The notes beneath the pieces are model-generated. The model worked only from the letters and a program-made list of their open reading frames with translations. It did no database searches and was not told where the DNA came from. DNA of 27,401 nt from Pseudomonadota bacterium (GTDB lineage Bacteria; Pseudomonadota; Alphaproteobacteria; Ferrovibrionales; Ferrovibrionaceae), in contig JAEYSS010000280.1 in NCBI GenBank assembly GCA_023434425.1, forward strand, positions 1 through 27,401, in the 5' to 3' direction. Each line of letters begins with the position of its first letter. The first letter of the stretch is position 1. Made by a program: the position numbers and the translations under genes. Of the stretch, positions 1 to 7,323 are shown piece after piece.

Positions 1-351
1 GCGATTTTCGATACGGCGCAACTGCGCGAGAGTTTCGGCAGCTTCAACGCGATGGCGCGTCAGCTGCTGCAGGATTTCGTCGCCGATGCCGCCCAACGCG
101 TCGCCGAGATCGAGGCGGCCGCGCAGACAGGAAATTTGCAGACGGTGCGCGCGCAGGCTCATGCCCTGAAAGGCGGCGCGCTTTCGGTTGGCGCTGCCCG
201 GCTGGGCAGCATCGCCGGCGACCTGCAGGATGCCTGCGACGCCGAGGATGCGGCGATGATGCAGCTGATGGCCGAACTGCTGGCCCCCACCCTGGATGAA
301 TTACGCGGCCTGCTGCCGGTCATCCTGCAACACGAGGATGCGCCTGTATGA
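1..351 (+). CDS. Hpt (histidine phosphotransfer) domain protein, 5' end outside window
   Basis: The reading frame is open from the first base, so the N-terminus lies upstream; an internal ATG at 52 falls inside the domain and is unlikely to be the start. The visible 116 residues form one Hpt four-helix domain: the motif HALKGGALSVGA is the family signature, and its histidine (codon 160-162) is the expected phospho-acceptor. Hpt domains relay phosphate between receiver domains. The protein could be a free-standing Hpt or the tail of a hybrid kinase; the window cannot decide. Its stop overlaps the start of the next gene, a receiver protein, by 4 bp (ATGA), so the two are probably translated together and may be phosphorelay partners (inference). 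Confidence 0.85.
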   Translation, partial: AIFDTAQLRESFGSFNAMARQLLQDFVADAAQRVAEIEAAAQTGNLQTVRAQAHALKGGALSVGAARLGSIAGDLQDACDAEDAAMMQLMAELLAPTLDELRGLLPVILQHEDAPV

Positions 352-761
352 TCGATGACAGCAGCCGGTACAAGGATCTGCGCATCCTGGTGGTCGAGGA
401 CGAGTCCTATACGCGGCACATGATCGGCGGATTGCTGCGGCAGATCGGCTTCCAGCATATCAATGAGGCCAAGGAGGGCGGTGACGGTTTCAAGGAGACC
501 GTGCGCACGCGGCCCCAGGTGGTGCTGTGCGACGTGCATATGGAGCCGATGGACGGGCTCGGCTATCTCGGGATGCTGCGCGCCTTCCGGAACGAGGAGA
601 TCGCCGCCACGCCGGTGATCTTCCTGACGGCCGACAAGCAGCAGGAAACCGTCGTCTCGGCCAAGCAGCTCAAGGTGGACGGCTATCTGGTCAAACCGGT
701 GTCGCTGCAGACGCTGAAGCAGCGGCTCGATGCGCTGCTCAAATTCCACAATTTGATCTGA
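348..761 (+). CDS. Single-domain CheY-like response regulator
   Basis: The 137-residue protein is one receiver (REC) domain with no output domain. The acidic pocket is E17/D18, the phospho-acceptor is D62 (in LCDVHM), the switch threonine is T94 (FLTAD) and the conserved lysine is K116 (LVKP), so all catalytic residues are present. Such stand-alone receivers act by protein-protein contact or as phosphate shuttles. The gene begins within the stop of the preceding Hpt gene (ATGA overlap), which suggests translational coupling and a shared phosphorelay. It ends 12 bases before the convergent HxlR gene. The partner kinase is not visible in this part of the window, and the target is unknown. Confidence 0.92.
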   Translation: MIDDSSRYKDLRILVVEDESYTRHMIGGLLRQIGFQHINEAKEGGDGFKETVRTRPQVVLCDVHMEPMDGLGYLGMLRAFRNEEIAATPVIFLTADKQQETVVSAKQLKVDGYLVKPVSLQTLKQRLDALLKFHNLI

Positions 762-773
762 TGGCGGGGACTG

Positions 774-1133
774 CTATTCCGCCGCCTGCTTTTCAGAGAC
801 CTGGGCGTCTTCCTGCTGCCAGCGCAGCGCGATGTCCTTCAGCGCATCCAGCATCGGATTCAGTTCGGCGCCGCGCGGCGCCAGGCTGTAGGTGACCTGC
901 GGCGGGATCGTCGCCTGGTAGTCGCGATGCACCAGGCGTGCCTCCTCCAGCATGCGCAGCCGCTCGGTCAGCACTTTGGCCGAGATGCCGCCGACCTCGC
1001 GCTTCAGCTCGCCGAAGCGGCGCGGCCCCTGCGTGCGCAGGATGTAGAGGATGTAGGTGGTCCAGGGCCCCATCAGCAGCCGCAGCACGGCATCGATCGG
1101 GCATTGGTTTTTTCCGGCGGCGGGGCTGGCCAT
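774..1133 (-). CDS. HxlR-family winged-helix transcriptional regulator
   Basis: The 119-residue protein has the HxlR/DUF24 layout: a short N-terminus with a conserved cysteine (C11 in QCPIDAVLRLL), then the winged helix with GPWTTYILYIL, the recognition region (GISAKVLTERLRMLEEA) and the wing (VTYSLAPRG). In characterised relatives such as YodB and HypR this N-terminal cysteine senses quinones or electrophiles. The ATG is preceded by an AGGAG-like site. The gene is divergent from a flavodoxin-type reductase with dyad sequences in the shared 156-base gap, the usual arrangement for a regulator that represses both itself and its neighbour. The redox-sensing role is inferred from family and context. 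Confidence 0.9.
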   Translation of the reverse strand: MASPAAGKNQCPIDAVLRLLMGPWTTYILYILRTQGPRRFGELKREVGGISAKVLTERLRMLEEARLVHRDYQATIPPQVTYSLAPRGAELNPMLDALKDIALRWQQEDAQVSEKQAAE

Positions 1134-1171
1134 TGGAGGCTCCTGACTGAATTCCAGTTCTGAATTTGCAC

Positions 1172-1191
1172 TAGTTACTTTTAAGTACCTA
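1172..1191. promoter_or_regulatory. Imperfect palindrome, candidate HxlR operator
   Basis: The 20-base sequence TAGTTACTTTTAAGTACCTA matches its reverse complement at 16 of 20 positions (core TACTT-nn-AAGTA). It lies in the gap between the divergent hxlR-type and flavodoxin genes, where the local sequence is much more AT-rich than the surroundings. A dyad of this size is what a dimeric winged-helix regulator would bind. Binding by this regulator is inferred. Confidence 0.55.
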
Positions 1192-1227
1192 CTTTACTCA
1201 GGAAATCAAGAGGCTATGTCGATGGTC

Positions 1228-1254
1228 ACTTCAGGTAACTTCATTGCCTGAGGT
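1228..1254. promoter_or_regulatory. Second dyad in the hxlR-flavodoxin gap
   Basis: ACTTCAGG (1228-1235) and CCTGAGGT (1247-1254) form an inverted repeat (7 of 8 pairs) around an 11-base centre. It lies 36-62 bases upstream of the flavodoxin start. It could be a second operator or part of the leader structure; the sequence does not say which. Confidence 0.35.
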
Positions 1255-1289
1255 AATCGAAAAATTTGCTCAAAACAGGGATTTATCCG

Positions 1290-1895
1290 ATGACACAGAC
1301 CCGCAACCCCGTCGTCGCCGTGGTGTATCACAGCGGTTATGGCCATACCCGGAAGCAGGCCGAGGCGGTCGCCGAGGGCGTAACTGCCGGCGGCGCGCAG
1401 ATGCTGCTGGTGCCGGTGGCCGAAGCCGAAGCCGAAGCCCAGATCGAGGCGCTGAACGCGGCCGACGCCATCATCTTCGGCTCGCCGACCTATATGGGCA
1501 GCGTCTCCGGTCCGTTCAAAACCTGGATGGACGGCACCTCCAAGGTCTGGGGCAAATGGAACGGCAAGCTGGCTGCCGGCTTCACCAACTCGGCGTCGCA
1601 GTCGGGCGACAAGCTGAATACCCTGCAGCAGCTTTCGATCTTTGCTGCGCAGCACGGCATGCTCTGGGTCAGCCTCGGCCTGATGCCCGGCAACAACAAT
1701 TCCAAGGGCAGCGTGAACGACATCAACCGGCTGGGCAGCTTCCTCGGCGCCATGGCGCAGTCGAATGCCGATGAAGGCCCGGAGAAAGGCCCGATCCAGA
1801 GCGACCTCGACACCGCCAAGCATCTGGGCCAACGCGTGGCGACACTCGCCGCGCAGTTCAGGGCGGCGACGCAGCGCGAACTGGTCGACGCGTAA
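1290..1895 (+). CDS. WrbA-like flavodoxin-fold NAD(P)H:quinone oxidoreductase
   Basis: The start is the ATG at 1290, with AGGGA at 1277-1281 about 8 bases upstream; an in-frame TTG at 1266 lacks such a site. The 201-residue protein has the flavodoxin fold: the FMN phosphate loop near the N-terminus (YHSGYGHTRKQAEAVAEG), then GSPTYMGSVSGPFKTWMD, which is typical of WrbA-type proteins, and KLAAGFTNSASQSGDK. WrbA enzymes reduce quinones by two electrons with FMN, avoiding semiquinone radicals. The divergent HxlR regulator supports a quinone or electrophile response. A hexamer GCCGAA is repeated three times at 1429-1446, giving an AEAEAEA stretch on the surface helix. The exact substrate is not determined. 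Confidence 0.88.
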   Translation: MTQTRNPVVAVVYHSGYGHTRKQAEAVAEGVTAGGAQMLLVPVAEAEAEAQIEALNAADAIIFGSPTYMGSVSGPFKTWMDGTSKVWGKWNGKLAAGFTNSASQSGDKLNTLQQLSIFAAQHGMLWVSLGLMPGNNNSKGSVNDINRLGSFLGAMAQSNADEGPEKGPIQSDLDTAKHLGQRVATLAAQFRAATQRELVDA

Positions 1896-1910
1896 TCGCA
1901 CCACAGCCTC

Positions 1911-1945
1911 GAAGCCCCGGTCCTGACCGCAGGATCGGGGCTTTT
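1911..1945 (+). terminator. Rho-independent terminator after the flavodoxin gene
   Basis: AAGCCCCG-g-TCCTG pairs with CAGGA-t-CGGGGCTT around a four-base loop, giving a long GC-rich stem followed by CTTTTC and a further T-rich stretch. It begins 15 bases after the flavodoxin stop and separates it from the convergent NTF2-like gene. Confidence 0.85.
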
Positions 1946-1961
1946 CAGTTTTCGCGGCCGG

Positions 1962-2375
1962 TCAGTGGTGGCCTGACGACTGGTGCGTATCCAGCAGGTC
2001 CGACACGCGCGTCACTTTTCCGTCGCGGATTTCGAAGATCGCGCCGGCCGGCAGGCTGTAATTCTGGCCTTCCGCATCGGGCAGGCCGTCCTCGGTTTCG
2101 AGATAGACGCCGAGCAGGGTGAATTCGGCCTCGGCGCGCGTGCCGTCGGGACTGGCGGTGACAAACAGATCGACGGCCTTTTCCTCGAAACAGTGCGCGG
2201 TGCGGTCGAGCCAGGCGCGGAAGGCGGCCTTGCCGGCTTCGCTGCGGCCATCGCCATGCATGCCGGCGAGATCGTGCACCACGTCGTCGGCCAGCAGGCT
2301 GAGGCAGCCATCGACGTCGCGGTCGTTGAAGGCATCGAAGTAGCGCCTGATCAGCGCGGCGGGATCGCACTCCAT
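1962..2375 (-). CDS. NTF2-like / SnoaL-type protein
   Basis: The 137-residue protein has the pattern of the NTF2-like superfamily: an N-terminal helix ALIRRYFDAFNDRDVDGCLSL followed by LLADDVVHDL, a central AFRAWLDRTAHCFEE helix and C-terminal strands ending in GAIFEIRDGKVTRVSDLLD. Members include ketosteroid isomerases, SnoaL-type polyketide cyclases and many proteins with no known substrate. I recognise no specific catalytic set here, although several acidic residues and histidines near the predicted pocket (D30, H34) are plausible. It is a single gene with a convergent neighbour on one side and the terminator of grxD upstream, so context gives no pathway. Function unassigned. Confidence 0.8.
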   Translation of the reverse strand: MECDPAALIRRYFDAFNDRDVDGCLSLLADDVVHDLAGMHGDGRSEAGKAAFRAWLDRTAHCFEEKAVDLFVTASPDGTRAEAEFTLLGVYLETEDGLPDAEGQNYSLPAGAIFEIRDGKVTRVSDLLDTHQSSGHH

Positions 2376-2446
2376 GCCGGCATCCTAATCCCGGCCGCCC
2401 GATGGCGCCAAGAGATGATCGCGGCGCACGCCCCGGTAGAAACACG

Positions 2447-2482
2447 AAAGGCGCCGCCGACTGAGCCCCGGCGACGCCTTTG
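2447..2482 (-). terminator. Terminator of the pur-bolA-grxD operon
   Basis: Read on the minus strand, AAAGGCG-t-CGCCG pairs with CGGCG-c-CGCCTTT around a short loop, and the stem is followed by CGTGTTTC. It begins 22 bases after the grxD stop, at the expected end of the purine operon. Confidence 0.75.
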
Positions 2483-2503
2483 AAACTCTGATGGCGCGGA
2501 GGC

Positions 2504-2845
2504 TCAGGCTTCCTGGACGGCGACGCCCTTCTGCTTCAGCAGATCCTGCAGTTCGCCGTTCTGGTACATCTCTTTCACGATGTCGCAGCCGCCGACGAAC
2601 TCGCCCTTCACATAGAGCTGCGGGAAGGTCGGCCAGTCGGAGAATTCCTTCAGATGCGTGCGGATCGCCGGATCCGACAGGATGTCGACGCCCTTGAACT
2701 TGAGGCCGAGGCGCGACAGCACCTGCACGGTGACGGCCGAGAAGCCGCATTGCGGGAAGACCGGCGTGCCCTTCATGAACAGCACGACCTCGTTGCCGGC
2801 AAGCTCTTCGCGGATCCGCTCGAAAGTCTGTTCCTTCTCGCTCAT
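2504..2845 (-). CDS. grxD: Monothiol glutaredoxin (Grx4 type)
   Basis: The 113-residue protein is a single glutaredoxin domain with the monothiol active site CGFS at residues 33-36, the conserved lysine K25 before it (VLFMKGTP), and the later WPTFPQLYVKGEFVGGCDI segment that binds glutathione. CGFS glutaredoxins bind a [2Fe-2S] cluster between two subunits or together with a BolA protein, and act in Fe-S cluster transfer and iron sensing. The bolA gene ends 23 bases upstream, so the two partners are made together. AGAGGA lies 8 bases before the ATG. It is the last gene of the purine operon, followed by a terminator. Confidence 0.96.
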   Translation of the reverse strand: MSEKEQTFERIREELAGNEVVLFMKGTPVFPQCGFSAVTVQVLSRLGLKFKGVDILSDPAIRTHLKEFSDWPTFPQLYVKGEFVGGCDIVKEMYQNGELQDLLKQKGVAVQEA

Positions 2846-2868
2846 GGCGATCGTCCTCTGGTCAGTCG

Positions 2869-3099
2869 TTATGGCGTTTGAGTCGTGAGCTGCAGGGCAT
2901 GCAGCTGGCCGCCCATGCGGCCCTTGAGCGCAGCATAGACCATCTGGTGCTGCTGCACCCGGGTCTTGCCGGCAAAGGCGCTGGAGACCACGGTAGCGGC
3001 GTAATGGTCGCCGTCGCCGCGCAGGTCGTCGATACGCACCTGCGCATCGGGCAGCGCTTCCTTGATCATGCTCTCGATTTCGCTGGCATCCATGGCCAT
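2869..3099 (-). CDS. BolA-family protein
   Basis: The 76-residue protein covers the whole BolA domain: MIKEALPDAQVRIDDL, then GDGDHYAATVVSSAF with the conserved histidine H32, and the C-terminal RVQQHQMVYAALKGRMGGQLHALQL. I chose the ATG at 3099 because AAAGGA lies 10 bases upstream and the domain begins at once; a second ATG at 3093 is also possible, and longer starts would run into purL. BolA proteins form complexes with CGFS glutaredoxins through a shared [2Fe-2S] cluster. The neighbour grxD fits this. It lies 28 bases after purL. Whether it is closer to the BolA or the IbaG (YrbA) branch cannot be settled by eye. Confidence 0.93.
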   Translation of the reverse strand: MAMDASEIESMIKEALPDAQVRIDDLRGDGDHYAATVVSSAFAGKTRVQQHQMVYAALKGRMGGQLHALQLTTQTP

Positions 3100-3127
3100 C
3101 TTGTCAGCGTCCTTTTTTGACCGATAT

Positions 3128-5326
3128 TTACTGTTTACCGGCCATATAGCCCGGCAGCCAGCCCTCATGGGCCGATTTGAGCTGCGCCACCGATATGGTG
3201 CCGAGACCCGTAAACGTCAACGCGTCGCCGCCGGTCATGCCGAGCTTCGCAATGGGCGCGCCGGAGGCCTCGATGGCGGCGATCACAGCCTCGGCCTGTT
3301 CGGCCGGGCAGGTGATCACGTAACGGGCCTGGTCCTCGCCGAAACCGATCTCGAAAGCGTCGCCCGCGGGCAGCTTCACCTCGGCACCGAAGCCGGCCGC
3401 CATGGCCATCTCGGCCAGCGCCACGGCCAGGCCGCCATCCGAGCAGTCATGCACCGCCGACACCATGCCCTTGCCGATCAGCATGCGCACGGCATCGCCG
3501 TTTGTCTTTTCAGCCTTCAGATCCACCGCAGGCGGCGGCCCGGCCTCCTGGCCACAGATGTCGCGCAGGTAGACCGACTGGCCGAGATGGCCGTTGGTCT
3601 TGCCCACGAGAAGGATGGCCTCGCCCGGCAGCTTGAAGGCCAGCGTCGCCATCTTCGCGACATCGTCGAGCACGCCGACGCCGCCGATGGCGGGAGTCGG
3701 CAGGATGCCCTTGCCGTTGGTCTCGTTGTAGAGCGACACGTTGCCCGAGACGACCGGATAGTCGAGCGCCAGGCAGGCTTCGCGGATGCCTTCGACCGCG
3801 CCGACGAACTGCCCCATGATGTCGGGGCGTTCCGGGTTGCCGAAATTCATGTTGTCGGTGATGGCGAGCGGACGCGCGCCGACAGCGGTGAGGTTGCGCC
3901 AGGTTTCGGCCACCGCCTGTTTGCCGCCCTCGACCGGATCGGCAAACACGTAGCGCGGCGTGCAGTCGGTGGTCATCGCCAGCGCCTTGGTGGCATGACC
4001 CTCGACGCGCACCACGGCGGCATCGCCACCGGGGATCTGCGCCGTGTCGCCGCGCACCAGATGATCGTACTGTTCCCAGATCCAGCGACGGGAGCTGAGA
4101 TCCGGCGAGCCGATCAGCTTGGCCAACGCCTCGACAAAGGGCAGCGGATGATTGACGCGGCCGAGCGGCTTCTGCGGCGGGGTCTTCACCCACGGCCGGT
4201 CATATTCAGGCGAAGCCGCCGCCAGCGGATCGATCGGCAGGTCGCCGACCTGCTCGCCGTTGAAGCGCAGCACCATGCGGCCGGTATCGGTCAGATGGCC
4301 GATGACGGCGAAATCGAGTTCCCACTTTCTGAAGATCGCCTCCGCCTGCGGCTCGGAGCCGGGCTTGAGGATGATCAGCATGCGCTCCTGGCTTTCGGAC
4401 AGCATGAACTCGAACGGCGTCATGCCGGTTTCGCGCGCCGGCACCTTGTCGAGGTCGATGACGATGCCCATGCCGCCCTTCGACGCCATCTCGAAGGACG
4501 ACGAGGTCAGACCCGCCGCGCCCATATCCTGGATGGCGACGATGGCATCCGTCGCCATCAGTTCGAGGCAGGCTTCGATCAGCAGTTTTTCGGTGAAGGG
4601 ATCGCCGACCTGCACGGTGGGGCGTTTTTCTTCCGAATCCTCGTTGAACTCGGCCGAGGCCATGGTGGCGCCATGGATGCCGTCGCGACCGGTCTTGGAG
4701 CCGACATAGACCACCGGATTGCCGAGGCCGGCAGCGGCCGAATAGAAAATCTTGTCCTGTTTCGCGAGACCGACCGTCATCGCATTGACCAGGATGTTGC
4801 CGTTGTAGCTCGGGTGGAAATTCACCTCGCCGCCGACAGTCGGCACGCCAACGCAGTTGCCGTATCCGCCGATACCATGCACCACGCCCGAGACCAGATG
4901 GCGGGTCTTGGCATGGTCGGGCGAGCCGAAACGCAGCGCGTTGAGATTGGCGATGGGGCGCGCGCCCATGGTGAAGACATCGCGCAGGATGCCGCCGACG
5001 CCGGTCGCCGCGCCCTGATAGGGCTCGATGAAGGACGGGTGGTTGTGGCTTTCCATCTTGAAGATGGCGGCATCGCCGTCACCGATATCGATCACGCCGG
5101 CATTTTCACCCGGACCGCAGATCACCCAGGGGGCTTTCGTGGGCAGGGTCTTGAGCCACTTCTTCGACGATTTGTAGGAGCAGTGCTCCGACCACATCAC
5201 CGAGAAGATACCGAGTTCGACATCGTTGGGCACGCGGCCCATGATCTCCAGCACCAGATCGTATTCGGCCTTGCTCAGGCCCATCAGATCCTTGGGATAC
5301 TCGACGGTTTTTTTGACTTCACTCAC
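3128..5326 (-). CDS. purL: Phosphoribosylformylglycinamidine synthase subunit PurL
   Basis: The 732-residue protein has the length of the small PurL type that works with separate PurS and PurQ, not the 1,300-residue enterobacterial form. It uses ATP and ammonia from PurQ to convert FGAR to FGAM in de novo purine synthesis. Seen in sequence: MWSEHCSYK with the catalytic histidine at H48, the nucleotide-binding MESHNHPS at 91-98, ATGVGGILRD, and two repeated AIR-synthase-like halves (second half with GGDAAVVRVEG and CTPRYVFADP). It overlaps purQ by 4 bp upstream and is followed 28 bases later by bolA. Nothing looks broken. Confidence 0.98.
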   Translation of the reverse strand: MSEVKKTVEYPKDLMGLSKAEYDLVLEIMGRVPNDVELGIFSVMWSEHCSYKSSKKWLKTLPTKAPWVICGPGENAGVIDIGDGDAAIFKMESHNHPSFIEPYQGAATGVGGILRDVFTMGARPIANLNALRFGSPDHAKTRHLVSGVVHGIGGYGNCVGVPTVGGEVNFHPSYNGNILVNAMTVGLAKQDKIFYSAAAGLGNPVVYVGSKTGRDGIHGATMASAEFNEDSEEKRPTVQVGDPFTEKLLIEACLELMATDAIVAIQDMGAAGLTSSSFEMASKGGMGIVIDLDKVPARETGMTPFEFMLSESQERMLIILKPGSEPQAEAIFRKWELDFAVIGHLTDTGRMVLRFNGEQVGDLPIDPLAAASPEYDRPWVKTPPQKPLGRVNHPLPFVEALAKLIGSPDLSSRRWIWEQYDHLVRGDTAQIPGGDAAVVRVEGHATKALAMTTDCTPRYVFADPVEGGKQAVAETWRNLTAVGARPLAITDNMNFGNPERPDIMGQFVGAVEGIREACLALDYPVVSGNVSLYNETNGKGILPTPAIGGVGVLDDVAKMATLAFKLPGEAILLVGKTNGHLGQSVYLRDICGQEAGPPPAVDLKAEKTNGDAVRMLIGKGMVSAVHDCSDGGLAVALAEMAMAAGFGAEVKLPAGDAFEIGFGEDQARYVITCPAEQAEAVIAAIEASGAPIAKLGMTGGDALTFTGLGTISVAQLKSAHEGWLPGYMAGKQ

Positions 5327-6018
5327 GCCAAGCTCTCCGCAATCGATTCAAACAGGCCACAGCCATCCGTGCCGCCGCAGACCGGGTCGGTGGCGTTTTC
5401 CGGATGCGGCATCAGGCCCAGCACCGTCTTCTTCGCATTGTAGATGCCGGCGATATTGCTGACCGAACCGTTCAGGTTGGTCTCCGGCGCCACCGTGCCG
5501 AGGCTGTCGGCATAGCGGAAGGCGATGCGATCCTCGTCCTCCAGCCGCTTCACGGACTCAGCGTCCAGCGTGTAGTTGCCGTCGTGATGCGCGACCGGCA
5601 CGCGGATGGTCTGGCCCCTGCGATACTTCTTCGTGAACTCGCTTTGCGTCGTCTCGACGCGCAGGTTCACTTCCCTGCAGATGAACTGCAGCCCGGCATT
5701 GGTCATCAGCGCGCCCGGCAGAAGCCCGGCTTCACACGCAATCTGGAAACCGTTGCACACCGCCAGCACGCGCACGCCGGCCTCGGCGCGCTTCTTCACC
5801 TCGCGCATGATCGGCGAATTCGCCGCCATGGCGCCGCAGCGCAGGTAATCGCCGTAGGAAAACCCGCCCGGCAGCACGATGAGGTCGATGCCCTGCGGCA
5901 GGTCGCTGTCGCCGTGCCAGACGTCGAGCGGCGGCCTGCCGCCATTGGCCTTGGTCAGCGCCATGCGCATGTCGCGCTCGCGGTTCGATCCGGGGAAGGT
6001 GATGAGGGCGGCTTTCAT
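5323..6018 (-). CDS. purQ: Phosphoribosylformylglycinamidine synthase subunit PurQ (glutaminase)
   Basis: The 231-residue protein is a class I glutamine amidotransferase that feeds ammonia to PurL. The triad is visible: C88 in LAVCNGFQ, H205 and E207 in LMPHPENA. The N-terminus KAALITFPGSNRERDM and PGGFSYGDYLR are typical of PurQ. Its stop overlaps the purL start by 4 bp, so the two are translationally coupled. Upstream, the lipoprotein gene ends 31 bases before the ATG, and I see no good ribosome-binding site in that gap (only GAG about 9 bases upstream), which is unusual for an enzyme needed in fixed ratio with PurS and PurL. Confidence 0.97.
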   Translation of the reverse strand: MKAALITFPGSNRERDMRMALTKANGGRPPLDVWHGDSDLPQGIDLIVLPGGFSYGDYLRCGAMAANSPIMREVKKRAEAGVRVLAVCNGFQIACEAGLLPGALMTNAGLQFICREVNLRVETTQSEFTKKYRRGQTIRVPVAHHDGNYTLDAESVKRLEDEDRIAFRYADSLGTVAPETNLNGSVSNIAGIYNAKKTVLGLMPHPENATDPVCGGTDGCGLFESIAESLA

Positions 6019-6049
6019 GCAACACTCGCGAAAATATTTGGACTCGTCA

Positions 6050-7318
6050 TTATCTGGCTCGGGCGTGGGTTACGGATTGCACTGCGACGCCATCTTCGGC
6101 ACCGTGCATATCAAACATGATGTCACGGACGCCCGACATCCGGGCGCGCGAACCTTCGCGTATATATCCTGCCGTCACCCGCGACATGATGCGATACTGC
6201 CCCGGCTGTATACCTTGCATCGTATCGACCAGCGCGAAGGAATAAACCTGCATGGTGTTCGGCGTCGCTTCGAAGATCCCTTCATAGGCGGCGGTATTAC
6301 GCTCGAAATGCCTGCGTAGCGCCTTCTCCAGCGTCGGCCACTCTGCCTCGACAGACGCGCGGTCCCGCGAGATCCCGGCGACCTGGACTGATGAAATATT
6401 GGCAGCGAGGGGCGGCCTGACCGGCGGGGCAACCGCGACTACACTGCCATCGGCCGCCTTCAGCTGGAACAGCAAGTCTCGCACGCCAGAGGTTCTGGCA
6501 AGAGAGCCCGATCTCTGGAGCTGCGCATGCAGCCGCACGACCACACCAAATTCATCGGCCGCACTGCCTGCACGGGTCTCCAGCGGTTCGTATTTGTAGA
6601 TGCGCAGGCTGTTGGTGGTGGCATCAAACTCACCTTCCACCAGGACGATACTATTTTCCGCCTGACGCGCCACGATCTTTTCGAGCAGCGGCCATTCTGC
6701 CTTAACCTGGTCCAAGGCTGGCGGCGCGCCGACGGCATTACCCGTAGCTGTCGATGCGTTGGCGGAAGCCAACTGTGACTTAGGATCGGCAAGGCCGTAT
6801 ACGATCTGGTTCACTTCTGCGACGCCAGTCTCCTGCGGCGCCGACCAGAGATCGGGCGTGAAGGAGTCGCATTGCCGCCGTTCCCGCCCGTCAATGACCT
6901 TGCTGGCTATCAGGCCAGCGATGCCGGACATGACCAAGGTTTCAACATCGCTCACGATGCGGCAGTTTACGCCATATTCGGTGACGCGGAGATACCAGGT
7001 CTCTCCGGCCTGCAGATCCCGCTGCATCACAGACAGTGGCGCTTTGCTGGCAAACATGCCCGCGCGGATCATGTCCGCGACGTGACTGCCGGGCGCGACT
7101 TCGCGAATGACAACCTGGTTGGGGCCGTTGAGACGGCCGACATCCGTTTCGTTCAGGCGGACGCCGTGAGCAATAACTGGCCTATAGTCAGCAGCGGTGT
7201 AGAAAATGACGCGCGCCTTGTCGGCGGCAGCAGGCGGCACGGCGGTTGGCTGCGGCGCAGCCGCGCAACCCGCCAGAAGCGGGAGCGTGACGGTTGCAGC
7301 CAGGGCCGTGCGCCGCAT
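6050..7318 (-). CDS. Predicted lipoprotein with DUF2846-like domain and two tandem repeats, inside the pur operon
   Basis: The 422-residue protein opens with a lipoprotein signal peptide: MRRTALAATVTLPLLAGC, lipobox LAGC with C18 as the lipidated residue. Residues about 35-150 (ARVIFYTAADYRP to CRIVSDVETLV) resemble the DUF2846-type domain of small envelope lipoproteins. Two copies of one domain follow, residues about 205-296 and 323-414, with the same offset of 118 residues throughout (EWP-LEK, EG-F-AT-N, SGVRD). A GTG at 7327 that overlaps the purS stop is an alternative start; I prefer the ATG at 7318, which gives a clean signal peptide. Several lines of its DNA are 53-62% GC by hand count, against about 70% in sampled lines of purS and purL. 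It has no known link to purine synthesis. Function unknown. Confidence 0.85.
   Translation of the reverse strand: MRRTALAATVTLPLLAGCAAAPQPTAVPPAAADKARVIFYTAADYRPVIAHGVRLNETDVGRLNGPNQVVIREVAPGSHVADMIRAGMFASKAPLSVMQRDLQAGETWYLRVTEYGVNCRIVSDVETLVMSGIAGLIASKVIDGRERRQCDSFTPDLWSAPQETGVAEVNQIVYGLADPKSQLASANASTATGNAVGAPPALDQVKAEWPLLEKIVARQAENSIVLVEGEFDATTNSLRIYKYEPLETRAGSAADEFGVVVRLHAQLQRSGSLARTSGVRDLLFQLKAADGSVVAVAPPVRPPLAANISSVQVAGISRDRASVEAEWPTLEKALRRHFERNTAAYEGIFEATPNTMQVYSFALVDTMQGIQPGQYRIMSRVTAGYIREGSRARMSGVRDIMFDMHGAEDGVAVQSVTHARAR
6077..6706 (-). repeat. Tandem domain duplication within the lipoprotein
   Basis: Two segments, 6431-6706 and 6077-6352, encode matching stretches of about 92 residues displaced by exactly 354 bases. 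Shared landmarks at the same offset are AEWP-LEK, EG-F-AT-N, and SGVRD followed by a hydrophobic strand. The copies have diverged to perhaps a third identity, so the duplication is old and visible only at protein level. Confidence 0.75.
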
Positions 7319-7323
7319 TCCGC

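Noticed and set aside
3062..5443. A 793-codon open frame on the + strand opposite purL
   Set aside because: It lies wholly antisense to the well-supported purL and purQ genes, its composition (rich in H, R, D, G) is what GC-rich genes give in the opposite frame, and no domain is recognised.
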